In this document: piece by piece, positions 9,317 to 16,669 of the stretch
How positions within the stretch are numbered: position 1 is the first letter of the stretch
Layout of the letters: every line of letters begins with the position of its first letter
Origin: Akkermansia sp.
GTDB taxonomy: Bacteria > Verrucomicrobiota > Verrucomicrobiia > Verrucomicrobiales > Akkermansiaceae
Assembly (NCBI GenBank): GCA_030523775.1
Contig: JAUNHW010000001.1
Location: forward strand, 1 to 64,000
Direction: 5' to 3'
DNA: 64,000 nt
The notes under the pieces: model-generated
Databases searched by the model: none
What the model was told of the DNA's origin: nothing
What the model saw: the letters and a program-made list of their open reading frames with translations, nothing else
Program-made: the position numbers and the translations under genes

Positions 9317-10144
9317 TCAGAGAGTCGCAGGAAAGAGCGCAGGCAGGGCATTCAGTTGTTGGCGGAGTTCTGACTCGTCCAAATCCAATCCCGGGATGGT
9401 TGCGTTGAGGGAACGGAGCAGATTTTGGATGTTGCGGGAATCTGCTTGGATGTTGGCAACAAAGGATTCCATGTCGGCGTGGATGGCTTGGGGAACGGGT
9501 GCGCCTTCCACTTGTCCCATGAGAAGGAGACGCAGGACGTCGTTGCGGTGTTTGTTGGCGTTTTTGACGCTGCCGTCCGAGCCGTGCGGAATACCCTCGG
9601 CATGCCTGTTCATGATGTTCAGGTAGGCTTTCACCTTGAAGGCAACCAAGGCGTTTTCATTGGCCACAGGCACACCATCCAGCCATTTCCTGCCCGCTAT
9701 CAGGAAGTCGTAATATGCGTTGTCCAAGATGATGCAGGAAAGCCCGCTGTATTCCGTGCCGAGCTTTACGGGTATCTTGTGTTGTTCGGCGGCATGGCGC
9801 AGCGTGTCGTTGTCCGGGCCGAGAAGCTCGATTTGTGGCGGCATGCCGTTGGGAGCAGCGGCAATGAAGCGGTACATGCGCACCTTGCGCGTGCCGTCAT
9901 CGAGCGTCAATTCCTCCGCCTCGTAACGGTACTCCACGAGGAATTGCGCCAACCGTTCGACAAACGGACGCGATTGCGAGCGGATCACCAGCACCAAGTC
10001 CATATCCGCGGTTCTGCGGAAATCCAGGGACCTAGACGCGAACCAGAGGTGGCAGGCTGCACCGCCGATGAGAATGTAGTCGTCCCGATAATCTTGGAAG
10101 CGGCGGGCAAAGTTCTTGATATCGGTAATGTTCAGGGGTTCCAT
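9317..10144 (-). CDS. AbiEii-like nucleotidyltransferase toxin
   Basis: 275 residues. The N-terminal part has the AbiEii/MNT pattern LIGGAACHLWFASR followed by RRTADMDLV, the expected metal-binding D-x-D of this fold. AbiEii proteins are the toxins of type IV toxin-antitoxin systems; several inactivate tRNA by adding pyrimidines to its 3-prime end, and they give abortive phage resistance. The start codon lies inside the end of the upstream regulator gene (13-base overlap), the usual antitoxin-toxin order. The central region (PNGMPPQIELL) and C-terminal helices are not diagnostic. Function by family and context only. Confidence 0.75.
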   Translation of the reverse strand: MEPLNITDIKNFARRFQDYRDDYILIGGAACHLWFASRSLDFRRTADMDLVLVIRSQSRPFVERLAQFLVEYRYEAEELTLDDGTRKVRMYRFIAAAPNGMPPQIELLGPDNDTLRHAAEQHKIPVKLGTEYSGLSCIILDNAYYDFLIAGRKWLDGVPVANENALVAFKVKAYLNIMNRHAEGIPHGSDGSVKNANKHRNDVLRLLLMGQVEGAPVPQAIHADMESFVANIQADSRNIQNLLRSLNATIPGLDLDESELRQQLNALPALFPATL

Positions 10145-11085
10145 ATTTGCGGGAGGGCCAACTGGATTCGCGGGTCCAGGTCGTTTTTTAGGGAAAGGTA
10201 GAGGGAACAGGCATCCACGGCGCCGGCATCGGGGGAAACAACGGCCTCCGGTGGGTAGCTCCACAACTGCAGCACGGCGCCCGCCTCCGTGAGCGGAGCT
10301 CGCGGTATGCGCTCCGCCACCTTGCGGCAGTAGTATGCATAGGTCGGCAGAATGTCGTCTCCCACCAGGGTGAGCTTGGAAAGTGCCGTTGCGCCGGCTT
10401 GCAGGAACTTGCGGCAGTCTTTGAGACGCACGCGGTATGAATCACGCACGGGCGAGATCAGGAGATGCGCCGAAGCCTCCCACAGAGAAGCGGTGGACGA
10501 GGGGAATCGGAAAGAACCCGCTCGCGTTCCTTGGTGGTATCGGCAAAGATGATGCCGCACCAATTCATCCCTTGCCCTGCCAAGCAAGACATGACTGTAC
10601 GGCATAAGCCCGGCAAGAATGCGGACATTCCTGCCCTCGACATCGCCAAGCACCAGTTGGCGAATCAGGATAGCCTGGGCGCAGGGGGAAAGAGCGGTCT
10701 GCGGGCGGTTGACATGAACGGCCGACTGCGGGGCATAGCTCCATAGGGAGGGAATGAAAAAACCCGCATGCGCAGAAATGTAGCTCACGCCTTCCTCCCT
10801 CAACAACCTGGCGTGCTTGACCGTCATCTCCCGCCAACAAAGAATGGGAGTCGTCCCGAAATACGATTCAACGTGCCGCATGGCCGCAGGCATGGAGGCG
10901 GCATCCCCCGTTTCGGACTCATGCCATTCCGCCAATATGAACGCGCATTCTTTCCATTGCAGGCGGTAGAAACTGAAACGACGCTTGAAGTACGGTGGCA
11001 GGAACGCGCCCGGGGCCGCCTGCGGCTCGGAAAGACGATAGCCGCCGCCAAAGACGGCATCGAGTTGCTGTTCCAGTTTTTTCAT
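10132..11085 (-). CDS. AbiEi-type regulator/antitoxin (predicted)
   Basis: 317 residues. The N-terminal pattern LPPYFKRRFSFY, ILCWREMTVKHARLLREEGV and FFIPSLWSY resembles regulators that accompany AbiEii-like toxins. A helical DNA-binding region after residue 130 (LSPCAQAILIRQLV) fits a winged helix, but I cannot prove it. The ATG at 11085 is preferred over the one at 11097, because the predicted transcript start (about 11092) lies between them. AbiEi proteins repress their own promoter by binding inverted repeats, which fits the perfect palindrome over the -35 box. Confidence 0.65.
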   Translation of the reverse strand: MKKLEQQLDAVFGGGYRLSEPQAAPGAFLPPYFKRRFSFYRLQWKECAFILAEWHESETGDAASMPAAMRHVESYFGTTPILCWREMTVKHARLLREEGVSYISAHAGFFIPSLWSYAPQSAVHVNRPQTALSPCAQAILIRQLVLGDVEGRNVRILAGLMPYSHVLLGRARDELVRHHLCRYHQGTRAGSFRFPSSTASLWEASAHLLISPVRDSYRVRLKDCRKFLQAGATALSKLTLVGDDILPTYAYYCRKVAERIPRAPLTEAGAVLQLWSYPPEAVVSPDAGAVDACSLYLSLKNDLDPRIQLALPQIWNP

Positions 11086-11098
11086 GTTTGCTGGCATG

Positions 11099-11127
11099 AT
11101 GCTAGCACATCCGACAGAGTTTGTAAA
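11099..11127 (-). promoter_or_regulatory. Promoter of the AbiE-like operon
   Basis: Read on the minus strand: TTTACA (11122-11127), 17 bp, TAGCAT (11099-11104) with an upstream TG (extended -10). The -35 box is one edge of the palindromic operator. Confidence 0.6.
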
Positions 11128-11141
11128 CAAATTTGTTTACA
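11122..11141. promoter_or_regulatory. Perfect 20-bp palindromic operator
   Basis: The half sites TGTAAACAAA and TTTGTTTACA abut exactly, forming a perfect palindrome over the -35 box. A further half site, TTGTTTACA, lies about 35 bases upstream at 11176-11184. The layout is what self-repression by the adjacent regulator would need. Confidence 0.65.
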
Positions 11142-11219
11142 TTTGGAATTTGTTTCAACTTTTGACGCAACACGCTTGTTTACAAACATATCCCCATAGT
11201 TGCCGGAGAACAAGCCATC

Positions 11220-11924
11220 TCACATCCTGTACCTGTCTTCCGGGAAGTTGCGGTAGCCGATTTTGAGGGGGCTCATCTCATCCAGGAGCTTGCGGTCGTA
11301 TCGGCGGGAGGGGGATTTCATGTTGCCGAGGGTCTTGACCTTGCCCTCGTCGAAAAAGAGTTGCAGGTAGTAGGTTTGGTTGTATCCCTGCAGGCGGGCC
11401 TCGCGGATCATCTGCAGGATGTCCGCCTCGTCCAGCAGGTCCGGGTGCACGGTGGTGCGCACCTCGTGGGGCACCCTGTAGGTTTGCAGGAGCTTGAGCG
11501 TCTCCTTGAAGCGGTCGAAGAGCAGCGCGCCGCCGGGCACGCGCCAGGAGCGCGTGGAGGGCATCTTGTTGTCCAGCGCCACGTAGTCCACGAGCCCCTG
11601 CTCCAGCAGGGCTTGCACCACGTGGGGGTTGCTGCCGTTGGTATCAATCTTGATGAGGTATCCCAGCTGCTTGATCTGGCGGCAGAGCTCTGTGATATCC
11701 GGGTTGAGGGTGCATTCCCCGCCGGAGAGCACCACGGCCTCCAGGAAACCGGCGCGCTCGCGCAGGAAGGCCATCTCGTCCTGCCCGCCGCCGCTGCCCA
11801 GCACCAGGTCCGGGTTGTAGCAGTACGGGCAGCGCAGGTTGCACCCGGTGTACCAGAAGATGCAGGCTGCCTTTTTCGGGTAGTCCAGGAAGGTGAGCGG
11901 GGTGATGTCTGCCGGGTGACGCAA
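11220..11924 (-). CDS. nrdG: Anaerobic ribonucleotide reductase activase
   Basis: 234 residues. The radical-SAM cysteine motif CNLRCPYC sits at 28-35 (Cys28, 32, 35) and binds the [4Fe-4S] cluster that splits S-adenosylmethionine to place a glycyl radical on NrdD. The opening DITPLTFLDYP is typical of NrdG-type activases, and LSGGECTLNP is the SAM-binding GGE motif. The start must be TTG at 11924, since no ATG or GTG lies upstream before a stop. It is the last gene of the locus but is separated from the tail gene by a terminator and a heptamer array. Confidence 0.88.
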   Translation of the reverse strand: MRHPADITPLTFLDYPKKAACIFWYTGCNLRCPYCYNPDLVLGSGGGQDEMAFLRERAGFLEAVVLSGGECTLNPDITELCRQIKQLGYLIKIDTNGSNPHVVQALLEQGLVDYVALDNKMPSTRSWRVPGGALLFDRFKETLKLLQTYRVPHEVRTTVHPDLLDEADILQMIREARLQGYNQTYYLQLFFDEGKVKTLGNMKSPSRRYDRKLLDEMSPLKIGYRNFPEDRYRM

Positions 11925-11929
11925 CGTGG

Positions 11930-11957
11930 ATTTACTATTTACTATGTACTAGGTACT
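11930..11957. repeat. AT-rich heptamer tandem repeat (4 units)
   Basis: ATTTACT / ATTTACT / ATGTACT / AGGTACT follow each other without a gap, then a looser ATTTTGACT. The array lies directly upstream of the nrdG start and may supply its promoter. Confidence 0.75.
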
Positions 11958-11986
11958 ATTTTGACTGGGCGGGGCGGGATTGGCGG

Positions 11987-12022
11987 AAAAACACCTGCGG
12001 AGAGGGAATGCCCTCCGCAGGT
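11987..12022 (-). terminator. Terminator between the glycyl-radical tail gene and nrdG
   Basis: On the minus strand ACCTGCGG pairs with CCGCAGGT (12022-12015 with 12000-11993), with an inner GGGC/CCCT pairing, then GTTTTTCC. It should end or attenuate transcription coming from nrdD, so nrdG may have its own promoter. Confidence 0.65.
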
Positions 12023-12110
12023 ATGAACCGTGTCTCGGCTGCGCGGCGAGGCCGCGCGAACCTACGCACATTGTACATTGCTTGCCTCGGCGTAGCCTTG
12101 GCGAAGCCGG

Positions 12111-12131
12111 GTACATTGTACTTTGTACTTC
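12111..12131. repeat. Heptamer tandem repeat (3 units)
   Basis: GTACATT / GTACTTT / GTACTTC, with a related ACATTGT / ACATTGC pair at 12068-12081. Between them is the palindrome-rich text around 12087-12110 (CTTCGCCAAGGC-like), giving the whole spacer a repetitive look. Confidence 0.55.
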
Positions 12132-12132
12132 C

Positions 12133-12348
12133 CTACTTGAGGATGGTGTCCTGGCCGCAGCAGCCGCAGGGTTCCACGAAGTGCTCGCGCTCCTCGAATT
12201 CGCCCTGCTTGCCGGCGTTGAAGGTCTCCACGGGGCGGTGGTATCCCATCACGCGGGTGTACACGGTGCACTTGGTGCGCTTGTCTGCGTTCTCCTGCAG
12301 GAGCTGCTCATCTGTCTTGACAACACCTTTGATTTCTTGTTCTGCCAT
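12133..12348 (-). CDS. Detached glycyl-radical C-terminal segment of anaerobic ribonucleotide reductase
   Basis: 71 residues that match only the last part of NrdD. KCTVYTRVMGYHRP (26-39) contains the glycyl-radical site, predicted Gly35, and FNAGKQGEFEERE (43-55) is the conserved motif behind it. It ends in a CGCC cysteine cluster (61-64). In ordinary NrdD proteins this segment is fused to the catalytic barrel just after a zinc site. Here the barrel gene stops normally 27 bases upstream and this gene has its own ATG. I infer the two polypeptides assemble, as the YfiD/GrcA spare part does with pyruvate formate-lyase. No Shine-Dalgarno is visible. Confidence 0.8.
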   Translation of the reverse strand: MAEQEIKGVVKTDEQLLQENADKRTKCTVYTRVMGYHRPVETFNAGKQGEFEEREHFVEPCGCCGQDTILK

Positions 12349-12375
12349 AATTGCTAATATTGGGTTTGAGATTGG

Positions 12376-14496
12376 TTAAGCGTTGAGGGGGAGCTCCGGC
12401 TGCTCCTCGCGGCGGGCCTGGGCAAGCAGTTCCTCGTCGCAGATGGGGCAGTAGTCGTGGCGTCCCTTCAGGTAGCCGTGCTTCTCACACACGGAGAAGA
12501 GCGGGGTGACGGTGATGTAGGGCATCTTGAAGTTGGTGAGCACCTTGCGCACGATATCGCGGCAGGCCTCCGGGGAGGAGATGGCCTCGTTCATGTACAT
12601 GTGGAACACCGTGCCGCCGGTGTAGCAGCACTGCAGCTTGTCCTGCATCTTGAGGGCCTTGAAGAGGTCCTGCGTGTAGCTGGCGGGCAGCTGGGAGCTG
12701 TTGGTGTAGTAGCGGTGGCCGGGGGAACCGGACTGGATGATGTCCGGGTAGCGCTTGGCGTCCTCGCGTGCGAAGCGGTGGGTGGTGCCCTCCGCGGGGG
12801 TGGCCTCCAGGTTGTAGAGGTTGCCGGTCTGCTCCTGGTAGGTACGGATGCGCTCACGCATGAAGTGGAGGAGGTCCTCCGCGAAGGCGATACCCTCCGG
12901 GGTGGCGGTGTTCATGGTGTCGTTGGAGAAGTTGCGCAGCATCTCGTTCACGCCGTTGAGGCCGATGGTGGAGAAGTGGTTGCGCAGGTGCGGGAGGTAG
13001 CGCTTGGTGTAGGGGTAGAGGCCGCGCTCGTAGAGCTCGTTGATGAACACGCGCTTCTTCTCCAGGGTGCTCTTGGCCAGGTCCATGAGCTCGCCGAGCT
13101 TGGCGTACAGCAGGTTCTTGTTGCCCTTGTACAGGTAGCCCAAGCGCGCCATGTTGATGGTGACCACGCCGATGGAGCCGGTCATTTCCGCGGAGCCGAA
13201 GAGGCCGCCGCCGCGCTTGAGCAGCTCGCGCAGGTCCAGCTGCAGGCGGCAGCACATGGAGCGCACGGCATCCGGCTTGTACGCATCCTCGTCGATGACC
13301 TTGTTGCCGTTCTCGTCAATCTTGTACTGGCTGCCCACGAAGTTCTGGAAGTAGGAGGAGCCGATCTTGGCGGCGTTCTCGAAGAGCAGCGGCACGTTCT
13401 CGTCGTCCCAGTCGAAATCCTCCGTAATGTTGACGGTGGGGATGGGGAAGGTGAAGGGCTGGCCGGTGCTGTCGCCTTCCGTGAGCACCTCGTAGAACGC
13501 CTTCTGGATGATCTTCATCTCCGGCTGGAAATGCTTGTAGGTCATGTTGTCCAGAGAGGAGGCGCCGCGCTCCTTGGCAAGCTTCTCCAGTTTCTCGTTG
13601 TGCAGGTTGGAGAAGATGTGCGCGCCGCCGGAGAACGGGGGCTGCTCGCGCAGGTCGCGCGGCACGGTCCAGTCGATGGTGACATTGGTGAACGGGCTCT
13701 GCCCCCAGCGGGAGGGCACGTTCAGGTTGTACACGAAGCTGCGCAGGGCCTTCTTCACCTCATCGAAGGGAAGCTGGTCCTTGAAGAGGTAGGGGGAGAG
13801 GTAGGTATCGAAAGAGCTGAAGGCCTGTGCGCCGGCCCACTCGCTCTGCAGGATGCCCATGAAGTTGGCCATCTGGCCCAGGGCTTCCCGGAAATGCTTG
13901 GGCGGGCGGCTGTTCACGCGGCTGCGCACGCCGTTGAAGCCCTCGTTCAGGAGGTTGCGCAGGCTCCAGCCGGCGCAGTAGCCGGTGAGGCAGTCCAGGT
14001 CGTGGATATGGTAGTCGCCGTTGCGGTGGGCGGCGCCCTCCTCCGGGGAGTACACCTGGTCCAGCCAGTAGTTGGCGATAACCTTGCCGGCGGTGTTGTT
14101 CACGAGCCCGGCGTTGGAGTAGGTGGTGTTGGAGTTGGCCTTGATGCGCCAGTCCGTGTTGCCGATGTATTCCTCGATGGTCTGCTTGCAGTCCACCCAG
14201 GTGTTGCCCTGGTACATGCCGCCGATCTGCTCGCGCTGCAGCTTGTGGAGGAAGCGGTAGCGGATGAAGTTGCGGGCGGTCTCGAAAGCGCCGGACTTCA
14301 TGAGCTCCTTCTCGATGATATCCTGGACCTTCTCCACGGGGATGTACTCCTCCGTCTTGAGGGTGTCCATCACGTTGGCGTACACCAGCGGGTTGTATTC
14401 CTCGTTCGAGGCGTGGAAAGCCTTTTCGATGGCCTGCTGTACCTTGTAGGCCTCGAAGCGCTCGCGCTTTCCGTTGCGTTTGATGATTTCCTGCAT
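12376..14496 (-). CDS. nrdD: Anaerobic (class III) ribonucleoside-triphosphate reductase, catalytic part without its glycyl-radical tail
   Basis: 706 residues. The N-terminal ATP-cone (MQEIIKRNGKRERFEAYKV onward, about 1-90) is the allosteric domain. The barrel contains SMCCRL (Cys415/416, candidate thiyl-radical cysteine), GGGLFGSAEMTGSIGVVTIN and the finger-loop region QCCYTGGTVFHMYMNEA. A zinc site Cys670-x2-His673 and Cys683-x2-Cys686 precedes the stop. No glycine-radical RVxGY motif occurs; that part is on the next gene. The ATG at 14496 gives the family N-terminus. A 490-bp upstream gap holds a possible leader and NrdR boxes. Confidence 0.9.
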   Translation of the reverse strand: MQEIIKRNGKRERFEAYKVQQAIEKAFHASNEEYNPLVYANVMDTLKTEEYIPVEKVQDIIEKELMKSGAFETARNFIRYRFLHKLQREQIGGMYQGNTWVDCKQTIEEYIGNTDWRIKANSNTTYSNAGLVNNTAGKVIANYWLDQVYSPEEGAAHRNGDYHIHDLDCLTGYCAGWSLRNLLNEGFNGVRSRVNSRPPKHFREALGQMANFMGILQSEWAGAQAFSSFDTYLSPYLFKDQLPFDEVKKALRSFVYNLNVPSRWGQSPFTNVTIDWTVPRDLREQPPFSGGAHIFSNLHNEKLEKLAKERGASSLDNMTYKHFQPEMKIIQKAFYEVLTEGDSTGQPFTFPIPTVNITEDFDWDDENVPLLFENAAKIGSSYFQNFVGSQYKIDENGNKVIDEDAYKPDAVRSMCCRLQLDLRELLKRGGGLFGSAEMTGSIGVVTINMARLGYLYKGNKNLLYAKLGELMDLAKSTLEKKRVFINELYERGLYPYTKRYLPHLRNHFSTIGLNGVNEMLRNFSNDTMNTATPEGIAFAEDLLHFMRERIRTYQEQTGNLYNLEATPAEGTTHRFAREDAKRYPDIIQSGSPGHRYYTNSSQLPASYTQDLFKALKMQDKLQCCYTGGTVFHMYMNEAISSPEACRDIVRKVLTNFKMPYITVTPLFSVCEKHGYLKGRHDYCPICDEELLAQARREEQPELPLNA

Positions 14497-14742
14497 GGGA
14501 TTTGTTTTTCTATGTTGAAGTGTTGTTGTTCTTGTGAGCAACCACCCCGCTGCTGAAGATGCCGGGCGGGCGCGTTCTCCTGCGCCTCACCGCAGCCCCC
14601 TCACCAGCGGGGCGGTCATCCCCGCCAACCACGGTTTCCTGCCATCCCGTAGGTTGGCTCGCCGAGTGGCGGGAACAGTGCCGAACTTACCATCCATTTT
14701 TTCCCCACGCAAGAAAAAAATTCATTTTCCCTAAACTTTTTT
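14497..14742 (-). promoter_or_regulatory. Long structured leader or promoter region of nrdD
   Basis: About 250 bases without a gene. Read on the minus strand it holds complementary blocks such as CCCGCCA (14673-14667) with TGGCGGG. A weak promoter, TTGCGT-17-TAAGTT, may start transcription near 14676. The segment around 14682-14650 (GCACTGTTCCCGCCACT then GGCGAGCC) resembles the core of a cobalamin riboswitch, but the P5/P6 pairing expected around it could not be found. Treat it as a structured leader of unknown type. Confidence 0.35.
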
Positions 14743-14790
14743 CCACGAAATATGGGGGCGTTTTTTCAAAACCTACACCACATCTTGTGT
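14743..14790. promoter_or_regulatory. Tandem candidate NrdR boxes
   Basis: ACACCACATCTTGTGT at 14775-14790 matches 14 of 16 positions of the NrdR box ACACWATATVTWGTGT. A degenerate second box, CCACGAAATATGGGGG at 14743-14758, matches 10 of 16 and starts exactly 32 bp away. Paired boxes about three helical turns apart are the known arrangement for NrdR control, and nrdR is encoded at 29398-29889. Confidence 0.6.
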
Positions 14791-14988
14791 TTGATGAGCT
14801 GCGCTCCGATTCTAGACTCATTACAAACAAAGAGCGTCGGGAAGCAGGATTTCAGCGTGGCTTCAAGCGTGTGCAGTGCCATTAGCCGCCTATTTGCCCC
14901 ACCCCGTGCCAACCTGCCGCAGCCCCAAATCTGGGGCATGGGAAAAGCGGAGAGATTTTGGGATTTTCCGGGCTTCCGGAAGGCCGGC

Positions 14989-15546
14989 TCAGTGCTCGTG
15001 GCAGTGGCACTCGCCGTCACCGTGCCCGTGGCAGCAGTGGTGGCCCTCCTCGCCCTCGTGGCAGCAGTGGTGGCCCTCGCCGTGGCAGTCCCCGTGGTCG
15101 CAGTCGCCGCAATCCCCGCTGCAGTGGTCGCCGCCGCAGGAGCAGGCCTGCATCTGCCGGTTCATGGCAGCGGCCACCTCCTCGTCCGTGGGGGCGCAGC
15201 CGTGCTCCACGGCCATGCAGAGGTACTGGTTAACGGTGGCGAGCAGCTCGTCAATCTCCTGGCGGGCCTCCAGGAAACCGGAGCAGAGCGGGTTTGCGAC
15301 GACGTTGCGGCGCATCTCGTCGAACTTGGCGATCTCCTCCTCGGAGGGGTGCATGCCGGCCATGCTCTTCTCACGCAGGCTCTCGCCGTATTCGCTGACC
15401 CTGCGGAAGAGGTCGGTGGCTTCCTGGTTCTGGTAGAAGAGGCCGATGCGGGCCTTGGCGGCCACGACCTTTTGGCACTGTGCGAAAGCGGAGGCCAGGT
15501 TGATGGCCAGCGCGCTGAGTTCCGGGGTGAGTGAAGTGTTTGCCAT
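14989..15546 (-). CDS. YlbF/YmcA-family protein with a Cys/His-rich tail
   Basis: 185 residues. The first 130 form helices of the YlbF/YmcA type (LAINLASAFAQCQKVV, EIDELLATVNQYL). In Bacillus these proteins form the Y-complex, which carries iron-sulfur clusters and governs RNA maturation. From about residue 135 the chain turns into a run of Cys, His, Gly and Asp (for example GDHCSGDCGDCDHGDCHGEG), which looks like a metal-binding tail. I cannot tell which metal. A promoter ends 8 bases before the ATG. It lies upstream of the nrdD leader in the same direction, but 490 bp separate them. Confidence 0.65.
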   Translation of the reverse strand: MANTSLTPELSALAINLASAFAQCQKVVAAKARIGLFYQNQEATDLFRRVSEYGESLREKSMAGMHPSEEEIAKFDEMRRNVVANPLCSGFLEARQEIDELLATVNQYLCMAVEHGCAPTDEEVAAAMNRQMQACSCGGDHCSGDCGDCDHGDCHGEGHHCCHEGEEGHHCCHGHGDGECHCHEH

Positions 15547-15554
15547 ACGCCGCC

Positions 15555-15583
15555 ATGGTACCACGGCGCGGCGGGAAGGGCAA
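15555..15583 (-). promoter_or_regulatory. Promoter of the YlbF-family gene
   Basis: Minus strand TTGCCC (15578-15583), 17 bp, TACCAT (15555-15560). Predicted transcript start is within two bases of the ATG at 15546. Confidence 0.5.
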
Positions 15584-15666
15584 TGCAAAACTCAATCCCG
15601 CCCTGCCCCGCGCCCTGCCGCGTTTTACCGCCTGATACCCGGGCAATGCATGGCCTCGAAAATCCA

Positions 15667-15729
15667 AAATCTGCAATTTTAACACGGCGTGTTAAAATTG
15701 CATGCACTCACATGTTAAAATTGCAGATT
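15667..15729. repeat. Three copies of TGTTAAAATTGCA in inverted and direct order
   Basis: TGCAATTTTAACAC (15672-15685) pairs perfectly with GTGTTAAAATTGCA (15689-15702) across 3 bases. A third copy, TGTTAAAATTGCAGATT (from 15713), pairs over 17 bases with AATCTGCAATTTTAACA (from 15668). The two pairings exclude each other. It could be an operator cluster, a terminator or an RNA switch. It lies between the transporter gene stop and the YlbF promoter. Confidence 0.6.
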
Positions 15730-15760
15730 GCGCCAGAATCCTTAACAGGCGTCAAGTCAA

Positions 15761-16669
15761 TCACTTTGCTTCCCTTGCGGCGTGTTCGCGCTGGGCTAGG
15801 GCAATCTGGAGGGCGTTGGCCATGTTGTGGCAGAAGACGTAGAAGACGGGGCCGATGTAGGCGAGGGGCGTGGCGTAGTCCTGCCCGGCCATGTAGAGGG
15901 TGAGCACGGTGTTCTTCTGGCCGAGGCACTGGGAGCATTCCCGCTTGAGCCTGGGATAGCCCAGGCGGTAGCCTGCCAGGAAACCCACGGCGCAGACAAC
16001 AAGCGCGCCCAGGGCCATGGGCCACATCTCATGGAAGCTGTAGCTGCGCTCCGCGATGCGGTGCACACCGCAGGCGGAGACGATGGTGAGGTTGCCGATC
16101 CAGAAGAAGAGGGAGACATCCTTCAGCCTGGGAGCCCAAAAGCGGCAGGGCGGGTACGCCAGGCGCATGGCCACGGAGACGGCCGCCGGCACGGCCAGCA
16201 CGCTGGCGAGCTGCTGCGCCACCATGGCCACCAGCTCGCCGTAGCCCATGTGCGCCTCCGGCAGCACCAGCGGCAGCACAAAGGGCGTGAGCACGCCGAA
16301 GGTGGCCTGGCTGAGCACCATGGCGGTGGTGGCGAACTCCAAATCACCGCGCAGGATGTTGATGATGATGGGGCACGCGGCGGCAATGGGGGCCGCGCCG
16401 CAGTAGAACAGGGATTCCGCCAGCACGGGGTAGCCCGCCAGGCGCGCCAGCGCAAAGGAGCCCAGGCCGATAACCTCTATGCCCAGCAGCACCCACAGGT
16501 GCATGAGCCGCGGCTTGAGCTTGGCGGTGTCTATGCCGATGAAGGTGATGGAGAGCATCACCGCAATGCCGATGGGCAGCCACCACTGCAACTTGGCGAA
16601 TTCCGCATGGAAGATGCCACCGATAAGGAACGCGGCCACCATGCCCAGGCTGCGGAACTGCTGGATCAT
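15761..16669 (-). CDS. Bile acid:sodium symporter (BASS) family membrane protein
   Basis: 302 residues with about nine hydrophobic helices, for example FLIGGIFHAEF near the start, LESLFYCGAAPIAAACPIIINIL in the middle and PLAYIGPVFYVFCHN at the end. The pattern fits the BASS/SBF-like superfamily of sodium-coupled organic anion carriers. Bacterial members move bile acids, pantoate or keto-acids, and the substrate cannot be read here. It overlaps the upstream HD-protein gene by 4 bases (ATGA), so the two are translated together. Confidence 0.65.
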   Translation of the reverse strand: MIQQFRSLGMVAAFLIGGIFHAEFAKLQWWLPIGIAVMLSITFIGIDTAKLKPRLMHLWVLLGIEVIGLGSFALARLAGYPVLAESLFYCGAAPIAAACPIIINILRGDLEFATTAMVLSQATFGVLTPFVLPLVLPEAHMGYGELVAMVAQQLASVLAVPAAVSVAMRLAYPPCRFWAPRLKDVSLFFWIGNLTIVSACGVHRIAERSYSFHEMWPMALGALVVCAVGFLAGYRLGYPRLKRECSQCLGQKNTVLTLYMAGQDYATPLAYIGPVFYVFCHNMANALQIALAQREHAAREAK

